From Galbula dea (taxonomy: Eukaryota > Chordata > Aves > Piciformes > Galbulidae): 64,000 bases of DNA. Location: contig VWZX01009988.1 in NCBI GenBank assembly GCA_013399015.1, positions 266,854 through 330,853 on the forward strand. The letters are read 5' to 3'. The position numbers and the translations under genes are program-made. This document shows positions 59,646 to 64,000 of this stretch, in pieces; position 1 is the stretch's first letter; each line of letters opens with the position of its first letter. The notes under the pieces were generated by a model. The model had not been told where the DNA came from and did not search any database. It saw nothing but the letters and a program-made list of their open reading frames with translations.

Positions 59646-59911
59646 TCATAGATTCATTGAATTATTAAGGTTGGAAAAGACCTCTAAGATCATCAAGTCC
59701 AACTATCAACCCAACACCCCCATGCCACTAAACCATGCCACAAAGTGCCACACCTACACATTTCTGAACCCCTCCAGGGATGGTGACTCCACCAGTGCCC
59801 TGGGCAGCCTGGGCCAATGTCTAGCAACTCTTTCTGGGAAGATATTTTTCCTAATATCCAACCTGAATCTCCCCTGGCACAACTTGAGGCCATTTCCTCT
59901 TGTCCTGCACA
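59646..59911 (-). mobile_element. CR1 3'-end fragment, group A (minus)
   Basis: CATAGATTCATTGAATTATT, AAGGTTGGAAAAGACCTCTA, AGATCATCAAGTCCAACTAT, CAACCCAACACCCCCATGCC, CCATTTCCTCTTGTCCTGCA. The CAACACCCCCATGC segment is also in the 52.6-kb copy, so these two are close relatives. Confidence 0.94.
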
Positions 59912-60707
59912 ATCACTGCCTTGTTTATGCTCCTCAGTGATGTGCAGAACTTACTGCTGAGGTTGTCCAGGTCCCCCCTGCAAAGGCTTGAGCCATGGTG
60001 AACCCTTCCCACCTACAGCACTAGTGCAGTCTGCCCAAAGAGAATGTCAACTAAGTCATCATCTAATGGGACATCTTCAGACATCATCTTTGTCCATAAC
60101 TAAATTCCTCTAAGAGCATCATTGTGAGCCTCCTCATCAAGAGTTTTTGGAAGCTGCTAGAAATTCTTGCCTGCTGCTCTCTGGCTGCAGAGTCTATTGA
60201 TTCCCTTCAAAAATTCAGAAAGGCAGAAAACCAGCACAAGTCTTGCAGCAGAAGACTTTTTGTCTATCCACAGCTCTTTCATCTAGTTTCCTGGAAGCCA
60301 ATTTCCTTGTGCCAGTCTAGAAATCTCTATCCTCACCTTGCAGCTCCTTGCAGCAGACAATTACAGCAGGAGCCACACTCCACCTCTCCTGGGGTGAAGT
60401 AGATTTCAACAGGTTTGTGTACTGCTGCCCAGCACCTACTTTAGGTGCCTTCAAGAGTCTTGAATGATTATCTCTGTCTTGCTGACTAGTTTCTCTTGAA
60501 AGTAGCATTTTGTTTAAACACTTCCTCTTACCAGTGACTAACTGTGCCTGAGCTTTACCATGGAGAGAGAGAATCCCAGGGGAGTACAGATGCCTCCATG
60601 GGGCTGAATAAAACCTAGCACTGCTGGAATTCAGAGGGGTTTTCCCTAAGAAATCTTGTGATGCAGGATGCATTTATTATGACCTATGACACTGCAAATT
60701 TTAACCT
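59912..60707. other. Unique non-coding sequence
   Basis: No supported feature. Confidence 0.4.
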
Positions 60708-60963
60708 TCTTAGCAGGGCCTGTTGGGCAGGCCAAGGGGGGATGGTCTCCAACTAAAAGAGGAGATCTAGACTAGAGAGAAGGAAGAAAAGATTTATGCT
60801 AAGGGTGGTGAGACCCAGGATGCCCAGAGAGGTGGGAGATGCCCCATCCCTGGAACCACTCCAGGCTCTGAGCAACCTGATCTAGTTGCAGATGACTGGA
60901 GGGGGGTTGGACTTGATGACCTTTACCAGTTCCTTTCAGCCTAGAACATTCTATGATTCTATA
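60708..60963 (+). mobile_element. CR1 3'-end fragment, group C
   Basis: CTTCTTAGCAGGGCCTGTTG, GGCAGGCCAAGGGGGGATGG, AAAGAGGAGATCTAGACTAG, GCCCAGAGAGGTGGGAGATG, GGGGGGTTGGACTTGATGAC, ending ATTCTATGATTCTATATCAT. Several small internal deletions compared with the 24.1-kb copy. Confidence 0.93.
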
Positions 60964-63900
60964 TCATTCTTCTGGCTCAGGTGATTCATTAAACAGCAGA
61001 AGACCAAGCAATATGAATGTACTGGACAGCCCTCAAATCAAGAATTTTATGGTGAGTTTGTTCCCTCCTAACACTTCCAAAGAGTGATATTGTTGCTATG
61101 CCTCAGTGCCAGATATATAATAAGGAATAATTCTTCTATCATTACCATCAAAGATGACTGGTGTGTCTGCAGCAAGTTTAGCTCCCAGCTAGGAACTCTT
61201 CTATTTATCACAATATATATGTGGGAGAGATGACTTCTTCTTTCACTAACACACACCCTGTGTATCTCATGGAGGAACCAGAAAGCAATTTATGGGAATG
61301 AGCTGATGGAGAGACCAGCAGAGGAAGGCCTGGCTGACCTCAGCTTGGACTGGTTGCTGTATCCGTCACAAAACACACGACTGCTCCAAGCTGTGCACTG
61401 CACCTCCTCACCAGCACAGCTTGGCCACATTGAGAACAGGCTTCCAAACACCTTGCACACACAAGATATGCATCAACATTAGAGTTGGGAGAACTTTCTG
61501 GTAGGGTTGCCAGCCAAAGAAGCAAAGGTTTTACACCTCAGTAGGAGAGCGACAGCAGCGCCCCGGGTCCTAACCACCCAATCCACAGCCATTCTCTGAC
61601 ACTGAGGTCACTTCCATGGCAGAGGCACAGGAGACATTTGTTCCCAGAAAATACAGCATGCTATGCTAGGGAACAAGACAGAGAAGAGATCATTCTAGCT
61701 TTGACATGATTACACCAGATTTGGAGAGGGCCAGAGAAATCTTTCAGGATGCTGTTCCTGCACAGGTGTATCCCTTGCTCTCAGGCAGAACACATGAGTA
61801 ACTGTGGCACTGAGTCATCTTTACTTACCCATCTCTGGCTGAAAGGAGAGGCTTCCAGCTGCCAAGCTTATAAAGCAAAGCCATAAAGCATAATAATAAT
61901 GCTACTTATTTCTCTGGCTGTACAGAGCCCACCCAAATGGCAGAGTAAGGAAGGGCAAGGTGCCCATGTTTCTGCAAAAGGCCTTCTTGCTTCAAAACTA
62001 CTGAATGACATCCCAAGGCAGCCAAGAGCCTGTTGGCATAAGCACCAACAGGAACCCAGCATCCCACCCATCCCAGAGAAAACAGCTGACTCTGCCCTGC
62101 AGGTCCACATAGGCTCCATCAACCAAGAGCAAGCCAAGGCCTCTTGTCACTGTCTCCTGGAAGGAGAACTGGCTTTCTGCTGCAGTAAAGATGCTCCTTC
62201 AAGAAACAAAACCACTGCAAGGAATTGAGCTGCTCTCTTGCCTTCTCCTACAGCCCTTGCTGCAAATATCTTCCACGAGCACCAGCACTTCAAAAGAGCC
62301 CCTTTAGGGACCTCACAGGACAGCAGCTTTGGCAGCTTCAGCAGCTGTGTCTCAGGAGTTTCCTCCACATGTCTCCAGCTTTCAAAGATCTGCCTGTTTC
62401 TTTTGGATCACTTTCCCAACAGAGCAGGAAAGCAGCACCTGAAAACAATGTCACAGGCAGGGCTCTTAGGTCAGGGCCACATAACAAATACTGTTTTCAG
62501 GCTTCTTTATGAATTCCAATGATTCCACTCACTTTCTGAAAGACTTTGAGCACAGCTGTGGAGAGTGGGAAGCATAAAGGCACAATATTCATTCCTATAG
62601 TGTAGCTCTTATGCCTACTATAGCAGCAGAGAAAGGTGGCTCAACTGGACACCCTGTGAGGAAGAAAACACCATGTAATGTTAGTTCTGGCTGTGCTCTA
62701 TACCCCAGCTATTTGGGGTTTCCCATGACCAATCTAAGGAGTGGCTTGCTCAGCATTTCCATGATACCCTCTCCACTCATCTGTAAATCCACACACTGAG
62801 CTGGCTGACAGCAAAGGACTGAGGAGAAAAACTTAGCCACAGAAAGGAACATCACTGCATAAAAAGGTGTTTACCTGCCCGATCCTCTCCCATGTTGCAC
62901 TGAAAACATTGGGCAGATCTCTGCTGCACATCCTCTGGAAGCTCCAAGCAACCTCAACAGCCAGGACTTCAGCTGTTTCTCCCATCAGTGATGCCCTTTG
63001 TGAATCCCCTTCACCCCACAGCAGTAAAGTCATGTAAAATCACAGGACTCAGACTTCCCATGGTCTGTGGGCAGGAGGAGAACATGGCCTAATGGAGACT
63101 CCTGTTCTGAGGAACTTCAGAAACTATACCAAGTCCTGATCAATGTTCCTTTGCCTGTCACTCTGCAGAGGCTCTATTACCTCACCCTTTTGCCAGTAAA
63201 AGAAAATTGCCACTGAAAGGTTGCTGTTCTTTCAGCAATTCAACTTATTCCCAATGGCCACTCTGGCTGCAGAAGCCATCTCTGTCCTTGCTGTCACCCT
63301 TCCTTCCCCCAGTCCTCATGGTATAGGACACTTGTAACCTCCAGTCTCTGCTCTCTACTGACAACACTGGGCAGCTAATTAGAATAAAAGGCTGAGCTAC
63401 AACAAAAAGCTTTTTAAGCACAACAACAGAAAAGCAGCTAAAGGTTCTGTGAGAGATACATCACCACCCATCTGCAGTATCAGTACGTCAGCAGCTGTCT
63501 GCCACAAACATTACTCCATAAAAACAAAGGAATAAATCAATGGACCTGTACACCCAGGGATATTATCTCAGAGAACACTGCAGGGCTCCAAACTGTCCTC
63601 TTTAGTTGCTCAGCCAGAACCATTCTCTCTGCTTGCAAGGCAAAGTTACAGGATGAATTACATTGCAAATGCCTCAGTTTATCACTGTATGAACTTGTAC
63701 AGCAGTCATAAAGTACCCTGGCATCTGAGCAGTTGCCTGCCCTGCTCATGGGCAGTTTTCACATGTGTCTGCTTGGAAACTCCCAGGCCATCTTCCTCAT
63801 GCACCCCACGAGCCTGCAGCCTTTCCCAGCAGACCTCTCACACCAGCATCCACCTCGGCTTCTGGCTAGGGCACAGGTAAAACGACACCGAGTCTCAAGC

Positions 63901-63967
63901 TATAATGGTGAAGAGGTTCCTGACCCTGGTCCCAGCACACACTCACACTGCCTGAGTGGATGAAGAA
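60964..63967. other. Unique non-coding sequence, 3 kb
   Basis: A small CpG cluster (GAGCGACAGCAGCGCCCCGG) is at 61547-61566. No exon, RNA gene or repeat recognised; frames of 90-109 codons at 61.87-62.5 kb overlap on both strands. Confidence 0.4.
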
Positions 63968-64000
63968 CCACAGAATCACAGAATCATTAGGGTTGGAAAG
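63968..64000 (-). mobile_element. CR1 3' end, cut by window edge (minus)
   Basis: CCACAGAATCACAGAATCAT followed by TAGGGTTGGAAAG is the reverse complement of a CR1 terminus with two terminal units. The remainder lies beyond the window. Confidence 0.9.

Noticed and set aside
1..64000. CRISPR arrays, operons, tRNA/rRNA genes, retroviral LTRs or gag/pol genes
   Set aside because: None seen. The reverse-transcriptase pieces are all of the CR1 non-LTR type, and repeats are CR1 or simple sequence.

Overview
This window reads as vertebrate nuclear DNA, almost certainly from a bird. The strongest evidence is about thirty fragments of the CR1 non-LTR retrotransposon (LINE) family. They show CR1 hallmarks: reverse-transcriptase motifs (VPQGS...LGP, FADDT), a conserved C-terminal ORF2 block (LFSLEKRRLRGDL ... 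FRLDxRxxFF ... WxRLPRE), 5' truncation, no poly-A tail, and 3' ends in short ATTCTRTG/GATTCT repeats. By my rough addition the copies cover about 12 kb of 64 kb, close to a fifth. That is dense for a bird and would fit a CR1-rich lineage such as woodpeckers and relatives, but that placement is inference. No operons, bacterial promoters, CRISPR arrays, rRNA or tRNA genes were seen, and I recognise no complete protein-coding gene. The window looks intergenic or intronic.

Layout. 1-26 kb: CR1 copies mostly on the + strand (large ones at 1.9, 4.7, 6.9, 8.4, 18.4 and 24.1 kb), a 24/26-bp minisatellite with a 100-bp higher-order period (13.73-14.00 kb), a 370-base assembly gap inside a CR1 (16.13-16.50 kb), a candidate first coding exon of a single-pass membrane protein (19.2 kb), and an inverted duplication with about 255-bp arms around a 746-bp spacer (21.94-23.20 kb). 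26-64 kb: CR1 copies mostly on the - strand (28.3, 30.2, 35.3, 37.2, 40.2, 43.5, 52.6, 57.6, 59.6 kb), an AAGGA pentamer tract (41.6 kb), and a single-N gap flanked by two identical 77-bp copies (44.1-44.3 kb), probably an assembly artefact.

The copies fall into at least three recognisable 3'-end groups. Group A (1.9, 4.7, 8.4, 35.3, 37.2, 52.6, 54.6, 59.6 kb) carries the VANETRAGI / HKCCGEQLRELGL block. Group B (18.4, 40.2, 46.3, 57.6 kb) shares a 3' end with a GAGAGATTCCCAAGGCAGCT-like block. Group C (6.9, 24.1, 28.3, 30.2, 34.3, 60.7 kb) has a gene end resembling the 'CCCATCCCTGGAA ... TGGACTAGATGACC' type. The rest are short tails.

No new functional system is evident. The items best worth a second look are the inverted duplication, the possible exon at 19.2 kb, the minisatellite, and the two assembly problems. 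All coordinates of repeat boundaries were set by eye and are approximate to about 5-20 bases.
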